NCBI GenBank assembly: GCA_040880465.1
Contig: JBBDIK010000013.1
Location: 34,244 to 98,243, forward strand
Direction: 5' to 3'
Source of the DNA: JBBDIK01 sp040880465
GTDB lineage: Bacteria; Actinomycetota; UBA4738; JBBDHU01
DNA: 64,000 bases
The notes beneath the pieces were generated by a model that was not told the origin of the DNA, searched no databases, and saw only the letters and a list, made by a program, of their open reading frames with translations. This document shows positions 31,566 through 41,012 of this stretch, in pieces (position 1 is the stretch's first letter; every line of letters begins with the position of its first letter). Position numbers and translations under genes: made by a program.

Positions 31566-34500
31566 TGCCGAGGCGTACGGATATCCACCGCATCCTGGTG
31601 GTCGGGTCTGGTCCGATCGTGATCGGTCAGGCGTGCGAGTTCGATTACTCCGGGACGCAGGCATGTCGCGTGCTCCGCGCCGAGGGCTTCCACGTTGCCC
31701 TCGTGAACTCGAACCCGGCGACCATCATGACGGACCCGGAGTTCGCGGATGCGACCTATGTGGAACCGCTGACGCCGGAGTCGGTCCTGGCGGTCATCGA
31801 GCGGGAACGGCCGGATGCGCTCCTGCCGACCCTCGGGGGCCAGACCGGTCTGAACGTGGCGGTGGCGCTGGCGGAATCGGGCGCGTTGGAGCGCTTCGGC
31901 GTAGAGCTGATCGGCGCGAGCCTGGAAGCGATCCATCGGGCCGAAGATCGCAGCGGCTTCCATGCGGCGATGACCGAGGCGGGGCTGCCGGTCCCGCGCT
32001 CGGGGACGGCCTCGGCGCTCGACGATGCCTTGGAACTCGGCGAGCAGATCGGATACCCGGTGATCGTGCGGGCCTCGTTCACGCTCGGTGGTGGCGGCAG
32101 CGGATTCGCCACCAACCGCGACGAGCTGAAGCTCATCGCGGCGAAGGGCCTCAAGCTCAGCCCCGTGTCCGAGGTCCTGATCGAGCAGTCCGTCCGCGGA
32201 TGGAAGGAGTTCGAACTCGAGGTCATGCGCGACGGCGCCGATAACGCCGTGATCGTGTGTTCGATCGAGAACGTCGATCCGATGGGGGTTCACACGGGCG
32301 ACTCGATCACGGTTGCCCCGCAGCAGACCCTGACCGACCGCGAGTACCAGGACATGCGCGACGCCGCGCTCGCCTGCATCCGGGCGATCGGTGTCGAGAC
32401 CGGCGGGTCCAACATCCAGTTCGCGGTCGACCCGGCGAACGGCGACATGGTCCTGATCGAGATGAACCCGCGGGTCTCGCGCTCGTCGGCGCTCGCGTCC
32501 AAGGCCACCGGGTTCCCCATCGCGAAGATCGCCGCCCTCCTGGCGGTCGGCTACCGCCTCGACGAGATCGTGAACGACATCACCGGGGAGACGCCGGCGG
32601 CGTTCGAGCCGACGCTGGACTACGTGGTCGTCAAGATCCCGCGCTTCGCGTTCGAGAAGTTCAGCGATACGGATCCGACCCTGACCACCACGATGAAGTC
32701 CGTCGGGGAAGTCATGGCCATCGGGCGGACCTTCAAGGAGGCCTACGGGAAGGCATGGCGGTCTCTGGAGAAGACGCGTTCGGACTTCGGCGCGGACACG
32801 GTGGCGCCGGGTGGCTCGCTCGAAGCCCTGCACGACGGCACCGACTACCGCATGCATCTGATCGAACGTGCGCTGGCCGAAGGACATCCGGTGGAGGAGA
32901 TCGCGGAGGCCTCGGCCATCGACCCGTGGTTCATCGACCAAGTCGCCGAGGTCGTGTCCGCGGTGGAGGCGATCAGAGGGAGGAAGCTCGCGATGCTGGG
33001 CATCGAGGATCTGCGGGAAGCCAAGCGATTCGGGGTCTCCGATGCGTACCTGGGGTACCTCACGGGTTCGTCCGAGCCGCGGGTTCGCCACCGGCGGGAG
33101 GAACTTGGGCTGACATCGGTCTTCAAGACCGTCGATACCTGCGCGGGAGAGTTCCCGGCGCGGACCCCGTACCACTACTCGGCGTACGAGGACGAGGGTG
33201 AGGTGCGTCGGGGAGACCGCCGGAGCGTCGTCATCGTCGGGGCCGGACCGAACCGGATCGGCCAGGGCATCGAGTTCGACTATGCCTGCGTCCACGCGGC
33301 GTTCGCGCTGCGCGAGGCGGGGTACGACGCCGTGATGGTCAACTGCAACCCGGAGACCGTCTCGACCGACTACGACACGAGTGACCGGTTGTACTTCGAG
33401 CCACTGACGGCCGAGGATGTGCTGCGCGTGTGCCGGGAGGAGCAGCCGATGGGCGTCATCGTGCAGCTGGGCGGACAGACGCCGTTGAAGCTGTCGCACA
33501 TCCTCGAGGACGAGGGGTTCGCCGTGCTCGGGACGCCGCCTGAGGCGATCGACCTCGCCGAGGATCGGGGCAAGTTCGCGACGCTGCTCGCGGAGTTGGG
33601 GATCCCCGCACCGCCGCACGGGGAGGCGCACGATCTGGCGGAGGCGGAGGTCATCGCGGAGCGGATCGGGTATCCGGTGCTCGTTCGTCCCTCCTACGTA
33701 CTCGGTGGGCGGGCGATGGAGATCGTCTACGGCAAGGACGAGCTGGATCACTTCGTGCGCATGGCGGCGGAAGCCTCGCCGGACCATCCCGTGCTGATCG
33801 ACCGGTTCCTGGAAGGTGCGATCGAGGTCGATGTCGACGCGGTCTGCGACGGAGAAGAGGTGTTCGTCGGGGCGGTGATGGAGCACATCGAGGAGGTGGG
33901 AGTGCACTCGGGCGACTCGTCCTGCGTGATCCCTCCCCCGACGCTCTCTGACGAGGAACTCGACACCGTGGAGGAGATCACCCGGACACTGGCGATGCGC
34001 CTGGGGGTCCGGGGCCTGATGAACCTGCAACTCGCGATCAAGGACGAACGGGTGTGGGTCCTTGAGGCGAACCCGCGTGCTTCGCGGACGGTGCCGTTCG
34101 TGTCCAAGGCCGTTGGGGTCCCGCTGGCCAAGGTCGCCACGATGATCCTGGTCGGTCGCTCCCTGGCGGACCTGAGGGCCGAGGGCATGGTCCCCGAGGA
34201 TCCGCAGCACTACCGACGCCTCGCGCACACGGCGGTCAAGGCAGCGGTGCTCCCGTTCGATCGATTCGTGGGAGCGGACACGGTACTGGGACCCGAGATG
34301 AAGTCGACCGGCGAGGTGATCGGGATCGACGAGGACTCCGGGCTGGCTCTCGCGAAGGCGCTGGTGGCCAGCGGGATCCCGCTCCCGCAGAAGGGAACCG
34401 TGTTCGTCTCCGTCTCGAACCGCGACAAGCGAGCCATCCTGCTGCCGGCGAAGCAACTCGCGGACCTGGGGTTCCGACTCGTCGCGACCGGCGGAACGGC

Positions 34501-34834
34501 GGCCGTCCTGTCGCGTGCGGGGATCCCGGTCGAGCGCGCGGCGAAGGTCTCGGAGGGGTCGCCCAACGTGGTCGAGCTGATCCGATCCGGCGAGGTGGAC
34601 CTGGTCATCAACACGCCGTACGGGCGGGGAGCGCGCAGCGACGGATACCACATCCGGACGGCGTCGGTATCGGCCGGTATCCCTTGCATCACAACGCTTC
34701 CCGGGGTCATGGCCGCCATCCGGGGGATCGAGGCGATGCGGACGACCAGTTCGGAACCGCGGAGCCTGCAGGAGTACCATGCGGACGTTCGCGCAGCGCG
34801 CCTGCCGGGCGAGGCGGCCGGGGCCGACGCGTGA
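31565..34834 (+). CDS. carB: Carbamoyl-phosphate synthase large subunit
   Basis: A 1089-residue CarB, family length. Two homologous ATP-grasp synthetase halves are present: IHRILVVGSGPIVIGQACEF opens the first and RRSVVIVGAGPNRIGQGIEF the second. Each has SNPATIMTDPE- or NCNPETVSTDYDT-type segments. The C-terminal methylglyoxal-synthase-like allosteric domain contains FRLVATGGTAAVLSRAG. It makes carbamoyl phosphate for both pyrimidines and arginine. The start is GTG 31565, overlapping the carA stop by 1 nt. Confidence 0.96.
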   Translation: MPRRTDIHRILVVGSGPIVIGQACEFDYSGTQACRVLRAEGFHVALVNSNPATIMTDPEFADATYVEPLTPESVLAVIERERPDALLPTLGGQTGLNVAVALAESGALERFGVELIGASLEAIHRAEDRSGFHAAMTEAGLPVPRSGTASALDDALELGEQIGYPVIVRASFTLGGGGSGFATNRDELKLIAAKGLKLSPVSEVLIEQSVRGWKEFELEVMRDGADNAVIVCSIENVDPMGVHTGDSITVAPQQTLTDREYQDMRDAALACIRAIGVETGGSNIQFAVDPANGDMVLIEMNPRVSRSSALASKATGFPIAKIAALLAVGYRLDEIVNDITGETPAAFEPTLDYVVVKIPRFAFEKFSDTDPTLTTTMKSVGEVMAIGRTFKEAYGKAWRSLEKTRSDFGADTVAPGGSLEALHDGTDYRMHLIERALAEGHPVEEIAEASAIDPWFIDQVAEVVSAVEAIRGRKLAMLGIEDLREAKRFGVSDAYLGYLTGSSEPRVRHRREELGLTSVFKTVDTCAGEFPARTPYHYSAYEDEGEVRRGDRRSVVIVGAGPNRIGQGIEFDYACVHAAFALREAGYDAVMVNCNPETVSTDYDTSDRLYFEPLTAEDVLRVCREEQPMGVIVQLGGQTPLKLSHILEDEGFAVLGTPPEAIDLAEDRGKFATLLAELGIPAPPHGEAHDLAEAEVIAERIGYPVLVRPSYVLGGRAMEIVYGKDELDHFVRMAAEASPDHPVLIDRFLEGAIEVDVDAVCDGEEVFVGAVMEHIEEVGVHSGDSSCVIPPPTLSDEELDTVEEITRTLAMRLGVRGLMNLQLAIKDERVWVLEANPRASRTVPFVSKAVGVPLAKVATMILVGRSLADLRAEGMVPEDPQHYRRLAHTAVKAAVLPFDRFVGADTVLGPEMKSTGEVIGIDEDSGLALAKALVASGIPLPQKGTVFVSVSNRDKRAILLPAKQLADLGFRLVATGGTAAVLSRAGIPVERAAKVSEGSPNVVELIRSGEVDLVINTPYGRGARSDGYHIRTASVSAGIPCITTLPGVMAAIRGIEAMRTTSSEPRSLQEYHADVRAARLPGEAAGADA

Positions 34835-35700
34835 GACGGATCCGCGCGGAAGTCCTGTCCAGCCGCAACCAGGGGCAGCACCATACGATGACGATCGTCG
34901 CTCCGGAGATCGCCGAACGCGCGCGGCCCGGACAGTTCCTCCAGGTCGGGATGCCGGCCGATCGTTCCTTCTTGTTGCGGCGGCCGTTCGCCATCTACAA
35001 GGCCTCCCGGCAAGGCGGGTGGGCGGGGACGCTGGAGTTCGCGTTCGGGCCGGGTGGCGCGGGTACCGACTGGCTGCGGACCGTGCGGGCCCACCAGTTC
35101 CTCGACATCATCGGTCCCCTCGGCCGGGGGTTCGCCACGCCGAAGAACCGTAACGTCTGCCTGCTGATCGGAGAGGGGTACGCCTCGGGCCAGATGTACT
35201 TCCTCGCCGAGGAACTGCGGGCGAAGGGCAAGAAGGTGGACATGATCATCGGCGGACCGACGCAGGAGGCGATCTTCAAGCCGATCGAAGGCAAGCGCCT
35301 GGCCGCCTCCGTCACCGTGGTGACCGAGGATGGGAGCCTGGGATCGCGCGGGACCATCGTGGACGTTCTGGCCGCCATGGCGGGTCAGACGGGAGCGGAG
35401 GTCATCTATGCGGCCGGGACCACGCCGATGCTTCGCGCGGTCGCCGAGTACTGCGGTCAGCAGCGGATCCCTGCGCAGGTGGCGATCGAGGAGGCGATGG
35501 CCTGTGGGTGGGGTCAGTGCTTCACCTGCGTCGTTCCGGTCCTTCGCAAGGACGGATCGGGGATCGACCACCAGCGTTCGTGCACCGACGGGCCCGTGTT
35601 CAACTCGTCGCGGATCGCGTGGGATGCCCTGGTTCCATCCGCGACGGCGACTTCGACTGGGTCGGGGTCGGGGTCCGGGTCGGAGGGCGCGGGCGCGTGA
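34831..35700 (+). CDS. pyrK: Dihydroorotate dehydrogenase electron-transfer subunit PyrK
   Basis: A 289-residue FAD/[2Fe-2S] protein. The FAD-binding region contains FLLRRPFAIYKAS, and NAD-binding sequence is LLIGEGYASGQMYFLAEEL. The cluster cysteines are C225, C230, C233 and C251 (ACGWGQCFTC … RSC). It passes electrons from PyrD to NAD. Its C-terminal 35 residues are a Ser/Gly-rich tail (TSTGSGSGSGSEGAGA) that is unusual for the family. GTG 34831 overlaps the carB stop. Confidence 0.93.
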   Translation: MRRIRAEVLSSRNQGQHHTMTIVAPEIAERARPGQFLQVGMPADRSFLLRRPFAIYKASRQGGWAGTLEFAFGPGGAGTDWLRTVRAHQFLDIIGPLGRGFATPKNRNVCLLIGEGYASGQMYFLAEELRAKGKKVDMIIGGPTQEAIFKPIEGKRLAASVTVVTEDGSLGSRGTIVDVLAAMAGQTGAEVIYAAGTTPMLRAVAEYCGQQRIPAQVAIEEAMACGWGQCFTCVVPVLRKDGSGIDHQRSCTDGPVFNSSRIAWDALVPSATATSTGSGSGSGSEGAGA

Positions 35701-36644
35701 AGCCGGTTCTCGACGTCGACCTCGGGGGCATCCCCTTGCGCTCACCCGTCATGGCGGCGTCCGGCTGCTTGCGATCGATCCGCGACGTCCACGGCCTGGT
35801 GGATGTCCGCCGGTTGGGGGCGATCGCATCGGTCAGTGTGACGGCCCAGCCCGTTGCCGGTTCTGCGGGCCCGCGCGTCGCGGAAACCCCCTCGGGGTTG
35901 CTGCACGACACGGGGCATCAGAACCCGGGTCTGGATGTGTTCCTCGCCCAGGAGCTTCCGGTTCTCGCGCGAACCCGCGTTCCGGTGTTCGCGTCGGTAG
36001 GTGGCGCGACCCTCGAGGAGTACCTGCGTGTCGGGACGGCCTTGGCGGAGGCGCCGGGTGTCGTGGCGCTCGAAGTCAACCTGGCGTGTCCGAGCGCGGA
36101 GCGCGGGGGGGCGCTGTTCGCGCATCGATCCGATCATGCGGCGGAGGTGGTGGGCGCGGTCGCGCGATCCACGCGGCTGCCCGTGTTCGCGAAACTCACG
36201 GGCGACGTCGCGGACATCGTCGACATCGCGGGCGCCTGCATCCAGGCGGGAGCGCACGGGCTCACGCTGATCGGTTCGATACCGGGGATGGGCATCGCGC
36301 CGGCGTCACGATCTCCGAGGTTGGGAGCGGTGACCGGTTGGGTGTCGGGTCCGGCGATCCGGCCGGTGGCCGTTCGCGCGGTGTTCCTCGTGTCGCGGGC
36401 CTTCCCCGACGTACCCATCATCGGGGTCGGTGGAGTGGCGGACGCATCGAGCGCGGTCGAGTTCCTGCTGGCGGGCGCTTGGGCCGTGCAGGTCGGTACG
36501 GCGATGCTGGTCGATCCGGATGCCCCGCTCGAGATCACGAAGGGCATCATCGGGTATCTGCGGCGGCACAAGATCGCCGATCCATCCCAGCTTCGGCTGG
36601 CGCTTCGGCCGGCGCGGCCCGCTGCGGACGGGGGCTCCTCGTGA
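35697..36644 (+). CDS. pyrD: Dihydroorotate dehydrogenase, class 1B-like, with altered active-site residues
   Basis: A 315-residue FMN TIM-barrel enzyme placed after pyrK, as in class 1B systems. Catalytic-type Cys131 (NLACPS), Asn128, GHQNPG and Lys166 are present, and IIGVGGVADASSAVEFLLAG and AVQVGTAMLVDP are the FMN phosphate motifs. Three positions that contact substrate or FMN in the Lactococcus enzyme differ: the Lys of TKS is Val46 (SVSVT), the Asn of CPN is Ser133, and the Asn of the INT/VNS loop is Gly193 (LIGSIPGMG). Start GTG 35697 overlaps pyrK by 4 nt. Confidence 0.88.
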   Translation: MKPVLDVDLGGIPLRSPVMAASGCLRSIRDVHGLVDVRRLGAIASVSVTAQPVAGSAGPRVAETPSGLLHDTGHQNPGLDVFLAQELPVLARTRVPVFASVGGATLEEYLRVGTALAEAPGVVALEVNLACPSAERGGALFAHRSDHAAEVVGAVARSTRLPVFAKLTGDVADIVDIAGACIQAGAHGLTLIGSIPGMGIAPASRSPRLGAVTGWVSGPAIRPVAVRAVFLVSRAFPDVPIIGVGGVADASSAVEFLLAGAWAVQVGTAMLVDPDAPLEITKGIIGYLRRHKIADPSQLRLALRPARPAADGGSS

Positions 36645-37330
36645 ACCCCCGACCCCCCAACCCGATCATCGCGGCGATCGATCGGAGCTCGATGGAGGAT
36701 GCGGAGGAACTCGCGAGATCCCTCGTGGGCGAGGTCGGCTTGCTCAAGGTCGGCCTCGAACTGCTCTGGGCGCACGGTCCCGAGGCGGTCGCCCGGGTCG
36801 GACGGCTGGGCCCGGTCTTCGTGGACGGGAAGCTGCACGATATCCCCACGACGGTCGAGCGGGCCGCCGCGAACATCGCGTCCCTCGGCGTCGGGATGTT
36901 GAACGTCCACGCGCTCGGTGGAGAAGCGATGATGCGCGCCGCGCTCGCCGGAGCCCGCGCGGGGGCCGATGGTGCCGGTGTTCCGATACCGATGGTGATC
37001 GCCGTCACCGTCCTGTCCAGCCAGTCGGGCGAGGAGCTCGCGAGTCCCGCATCCCTGGCATACGAGGCCAAGGCCGCGGGACTCGATGGCGTCGTCGTGT
37101 CGGGGGAGGACGTTCGGGACGTTCGCGGCGCGTGCGGCGAGGACTTCTGCCTGGTGGTGCCGGGGATCCGCCCGGCGGGAACCAACGGCGACGATCAGCT
37201 ACGTATCCTGACGCCGGACGAGGCACTCGAACGCGGTGCGGACTACCTGGTCATCGGCAGGCCGATCACCGGCGCGGACGATCCCGCCGCCGCGGCGCGC
37301 GCGATCCGAACCTCCCTCGCCTCCCGCTGA
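36641..37330 (+). CDS. pyrF: Orotidine 5'-phosphate decarboxylase
   Basis: A 229-residue TIM-barrel decarboxylase, the final step to UMP. The N-terminal IIAAIDRS has the first Asp, VGLELLWAHGP follows, and VFVDGKLHDIPTTV is the catalytic Asp-Lys-Asp motif. The C-terminal VVPGIRPAGTNGDDQLRILTP and YLVIGRPITGADDP bind the phosphate. GTG 36641 overlaps the pyrD stop. It is the last gene of the pyr operon; 85 nt with a promoter separate it from mIHF. Confidence 0.95.
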   Translation: MNPRPPNPIIAAIDRSSMEDAEELARSLVGEVGLLKVGLELLWAHGPEAVARVGRLGPVFVDGKLHDIPTTVERAAANIASLGVGMLNVHALGGEAMMRAALAGARAGADGAGVPIPMVIAVTVLSSQSGEELASPASLAYEAKAAGLDGVVVSGEDVRDVRGACGEDFCLVVPGIRPAGTNGDDQLRILTPDEALERGADYLVIGRPITGADDPAAAARAIRTSLASR

Positions 37331-37346
37331 CCGCGGCGGGCCTGCT

Positions 37347-37376
37347 TTGCCCCAGCTCAGACGCCCTGCGTATAAT
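37347..37376 (+). promoter_or_regulatory. mIHF promoter (TTGCCC–18–TATAAT)
   Basis: A perfect TATAAT (37371–37376) is preceded at 18 nt by TTGCCC (37347–37352). It gives a leader of about 33 nt containing AAGGAGG. Confidence 0.6.
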
Positions 37377-37415
37377 CGCCGCCTCTAGCCGCGCACTCGA
37401 ATCGAAGGAGGCATG

Positions 37416-37730
37416 ATGCCCCTACCACAGCTTTCCGACGAACAACGCAAGGCGGCGCTCGTCAAGGCCGCGGAAGCGCGTCGCAAGCGAGCGGTGTTGA
37501 AAGGCGAACTGAAGTCGGGGAAGCGCAACCTCGGGGACGTGCTCGCGCGGCAGAGCGACGACACCGTGGGGAAGATGAAGGTGACGACGGTGCTTGAGTC
37601 ACTTCCCGGCGTCGGGAAGGTGCGGGCCCGCAAGATCATGGAGCGATTGGAGATCTCCGCGTCGCGCCGCATCCGAGGACTCGGAGCGAAGCAGAAGGAA
37701 GCCCTGCTCTCCGAGTTCGCGAAACGATAG
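37416..37730 (+). CDS. mihF: Actinobacterial integration host factor (mIHF/sIHF)
   Basis: A 104-residue nucleoid protein. The N-terminal half is a basic helix (ALVKAAEARRKRAVLKGELK), and the C-terminal half has the helix-two-turn-helix motif VTTVLESLPGVGKVRARKIM followed by ERLEISASRRIRGLGAKQKE. It binds and bends DNA; it is unrelated to E. coli IHF and restricted to actinobacteria. ATG 37416 is 4 nt from GGAGG; the adjacent ATG 37413 is only 1 nt away. The mIHF–gmk–rpoZ order is conserved. Confidence 0.94.
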   Translation: MPLPQLSDEQRKAALVKAAEARRKRAVLKGELKSGKRNLGDVLARQSDDTVGKMKVTTVLESLPGVGKVRARKIMERLEISASRRIRGLGAKQKEALLSEFAKR

Positions 37731-37741
37731 GAGCGCCCGGT

Positions 37742-38299
37742 CGCCGCGGGCGGCTCTTCGTCATCTCCGGTCCGTCGGGGGTCGGCAAGGGGAGCGTCGT
37801 CGCCTCGCTGCTGGAGCGGGATCCCGCGCTCGTCCTGTCCGTCTCGTGTACGACCCGCGAGCCGCGCGCCGGCGAGGCCGACGGCGTCGACTACCGGTTC
37901 CTGACCGACGAGGAGTTCGATGCGTCGATCGCCGCCGACGGGTTCCTGGAGTGGGCGGAGGTGTTCGGACGCCGGTACGGGACCCCCCGCGGGCCCGTCG
38001 ATGAGGCGATCGAGGCCGGCCGTCACGTGGTGCTCGAGATCGACGTGCAAGGGGCCCGAAGCGTTCGCCGGCGATCGCCGGAGGCGGTCCTGATCTTCCT
38101 GGTTCCGCCATCCCGCGAGGAGTTGATCCGCCGGCTCCGCGAGCGGGGGACCGAAGACGAAGCCGCCCTGCAGTCGCGCCTCGCCCGGGCCGACGCCGAG
38201 ATGGAGGAGCGGAGCTGGTTCGACCACATCGTGGTCAACGACGACCTCGGGCGCGCGACGAGCGAGGTCGCTGTTATCATCGAAGGACCGCATACCTGA
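37742..38299 (+). CDS. gmk: Guanylate kinase, start codon not resolved
   Basis: An uninterrupted frame encodes a full GMP kinase of about 185 residues: RLFVISGPSGVGKGSVV (P-loop), SVSCTTREPRAGEADGVDY, EVFGRRYGTP and EIDVQGARSVRR. No ATG, GTG or TTG exists in frame between the last in-frame stop (37595–37597) and the P-loop. An AGGAG at 37729–37733 points to initiation near 37740. One extra G after 37741 would create GTG CGC CGC GGG at ideal spacing, so a one-base deletion in the assembly is the likely cause. The coordinate given is the first codon in the coding frame after that site. Confidence 0.85.
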   Translation, partial: RRGRLFVISGPSGVGKGSVVASLLERDPALVLSVSCTTREPRAGEADGVDYRFLTDEEFDASIAADGFLEWAEVFGRRYGTPRGPVDEAIEAGRHVVLEIDVQGARSVRRRSPEAVLIFLVPPSREELIRRLRERGTEDEAALQSRLARADAEMEERSWFDHIVVNDDLGRATSEVAVIIEGPHT

Positions 38300-38330
38300 C
38301 GCGGTCGACGCACGCACGGAAAGGGCTCCC

Positions 38331-38582
38331 GTGATCGACGAACCGAAGCTTGACGACCTCCTGAAGTCGGTCGACTCGAAGTACACGCTGGTGGTGGTCG
38401 CCGCCAAGCGAGCGCGGGAGATCAACTCGTATTACAGCCAGCTCGGGGAGGGTCGCGGCGAATTCGTCCCGCCGCTCGTCGAGACCGGTGGTCTGCGGAG
38501 CAAGCCGCTGTCGATCTCGCTCCAAGAGATCGCCGAGGAGAAGGTCGCGTATGAGCGTCCTGAGGCAGTCGCCACCGACTAG
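38331..38582 (+). CDS. rpoZ: RNA polymerase omega subunit
   Basis: An 83-residue omega subunit. It contains LDDLLKSVDSKYTLVVVAAKRAREIN and SKPLSISLQEIAEEKVAYER, the conserved helices that clamp the beta' C terminus. GTG 38331 has a GGAAAGGG sequence about 9 nt upstream. The end overlaps coaBC by 32 nt. TATCAT at 38275–38280 is a possible -10 inside gmk. Confidence 0.94.
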   Translation: MIDEPKLDDLLKSVDSKYTLVVVAAKRAREINSYYSQLGEGRGEFVPPLVETGGLRSKPLSISLQEIAEEKVAYERPEAVATD

Positions 38583-39777
38583 CCCGCTGGCCGGGCGCCA
38601 CGTGCTGCTCGGGGTCACCGGCGGGATCGCCGCCTACAAAGCCTGCGCCCTCGTTCGCCTTCTCGTCGAACGCGACGCGAGTGTCCAAGTGGTGATGACC
38701 GAGGCCGCGACGCGCTTCGTCGGATCGGACACCTTCGCCGCTCTGTCGTCGCGCCCCGTCCACACGGACCTGTTCGGGCAACCGGAACGCGTGCTCCATG
38801 TCGCGCTGGCGCACGAGGCCGACGTCGCCGCGATCGTCCCGGCCACCGCGAACACGCTCGCGAAGGTCGCCCTCGGCTTCGCCGACGACCTGCTGACGTC
38901 AACGTTCCTCGAGGTGACGGCGCCGCTGATCGTTGCACCCGCGATGCACACGGGGATGTATGAGAACGCAACGACCCAGGAGAACCTACGTTTGTTGGCC
39001 GAGCGCGGTGTGAGGATCGTGGGTCCGGTGACCGGCAAGCTGGCGGCGGGCGATGAGGGGATCGGCCGCATGGTCGAACCTGAGCGCATCCTCGAGGAGA
39101 TGGAAGCCGTCATCGGCCGAGGTCGTGATCTGGACGGTCGCCGCATCCTGGTGACTGCGGGGCCGACCTGGGAACCGCTCGATGCGGTCCGGTTCGTCGG
39201 CAACCGTTCGAGCGGGAAGATGGGGTTCGCGGTCGCCGCCGAGGCGGCGATGCGGGGCGCGGATGTGACCTTGGTTCTGGGCCCGGGGACCGAGCGTCCT
39301 CCCGGGGGCGTTGCCGTGGTGCCGGTGTCCACGGCCGAGCAGATGCGGGAGGCCGTGCTCGACGTCGCCGAACGGGCGGACGCGATCGTGATGGCCGCTG
39401 CCGTGGCCGATTTCCGCCCGGAACAACCGTCATCCGGGAAGCTGAAGAAGGAGGCCGGGCCACCGGAGATCCGATTGGTGGCGAATCCCGACATCCTCAT
39501 GGAGCTCGGCGCCCGCAAACCGGATGGTCAGGTCCTCGTGGGGTTCGCGGCTGAGACGGAGCAGCTGGAGGCATCCGGGCGCGCCAAGCTTGAACGCAAG
39601 GGCGCCGACCTGATGGTGGTGAACGAGGTCGGCCGAGCGGGGACCGGGTTCGGGTCGGAGGACAACCACGCGATGATCGTGTCCCGTTCCGGCGAGGACA
39701 CGCTCCTGCAGACCTGGAGCAAGCGCGAGCTCGCGCGGGAACTCTGTGACCGGATCGCCAAGTCGCTGGCCGGGTGA
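38551..39777 (+). CDS. coaBC: Bifunctional phosphopantothenoylcysteine decarboxylase/synthase CoaBC
   Basis: A 408-residue two-domain enzyme of CoA synthesis. The CoaC flavoprotein domain has GVTGGIAAYKACALVR and PATANTLAKVALGFADDLL. The decarboxylase motif is PAMHTGMY, with His where E. coli has Asn; I recall the same His in actinobacterial enzymes. The CoaB domain begins GRRILVTAGPTWEPLDAVRF and has the KLKKEAG and NPDILMELG segments. ATG 38551 has GGAGAAGG upstream and lies within the end of rpoZ. Confidence 0.94.
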   Translation: MSVLRQSPPTSPLAGRHVLLGVTGGIAAYKACALVRLLVERDASVQVVMTEAATRFVGSDTFAALSSRPVHTDLFGQPERVLHVALAHEADVAAIVPATANTLAKVALGFADDLLTSTFLEVTAPLIVAPAMHTGMYENATTQENLRLLAERGVRIVGPVTGKLAAGDEGIGRMVEPERILEEMEAVIGRGRDLDGRRILVTAGPTWEPLDAVRFVGNRSSGKMGFAVAAEAAMRGADVTLVLGPGTERPPGGVAVVPVSTAEQMREAVLDVAERADAIVMAAAVADFRPEQPSSGKLKKEAGPPEIRLVANPDILMELGARKPDGQVLVGFAAETEQLEASGRAKLERKGADLMVVNEVGRAGTGFGSEDNHAMIVSRSGEDTLLQTWSKRELARELCDRIAKSLAG

Positions 39778-39794
39778 GCCGGGCCTCCGGCCGC

Positions 39795-39800
39795 TATAAT
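39795..39800 (+). promoter_or_regulatory. Candidate -10 for a leaderless metK transcript
   Basis: A perfect TATAAT ends 9 nt before ATG 39810, and there is no Shine–Dalgarno. The transcript should begin at or within a few bases of the start codon. The -35 region is weak. Confidence 0.55.
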
Positions 39801-39809
39801 CCGGCGCAC

Positions 39810-40994
<1,185 letters not shown>

Positions 40995-41012
40995 CCGCCC
41001 ACCGGGCCGCCC

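Noticed and set aside
31562..34780. 1072-codon open frame on the minus strand
   Set aside because: Lies antisense to carB. It is an artefact of high GC third positions; its translation is Arg/Asp/His-rich and resembles no family.
37727..37729. ATA as the gmk start codon overlapping the mIHF stop
   Set aside because: No Shine–Dalgarno at proper spacing. A missing G that restores a GTG start explains the data better.
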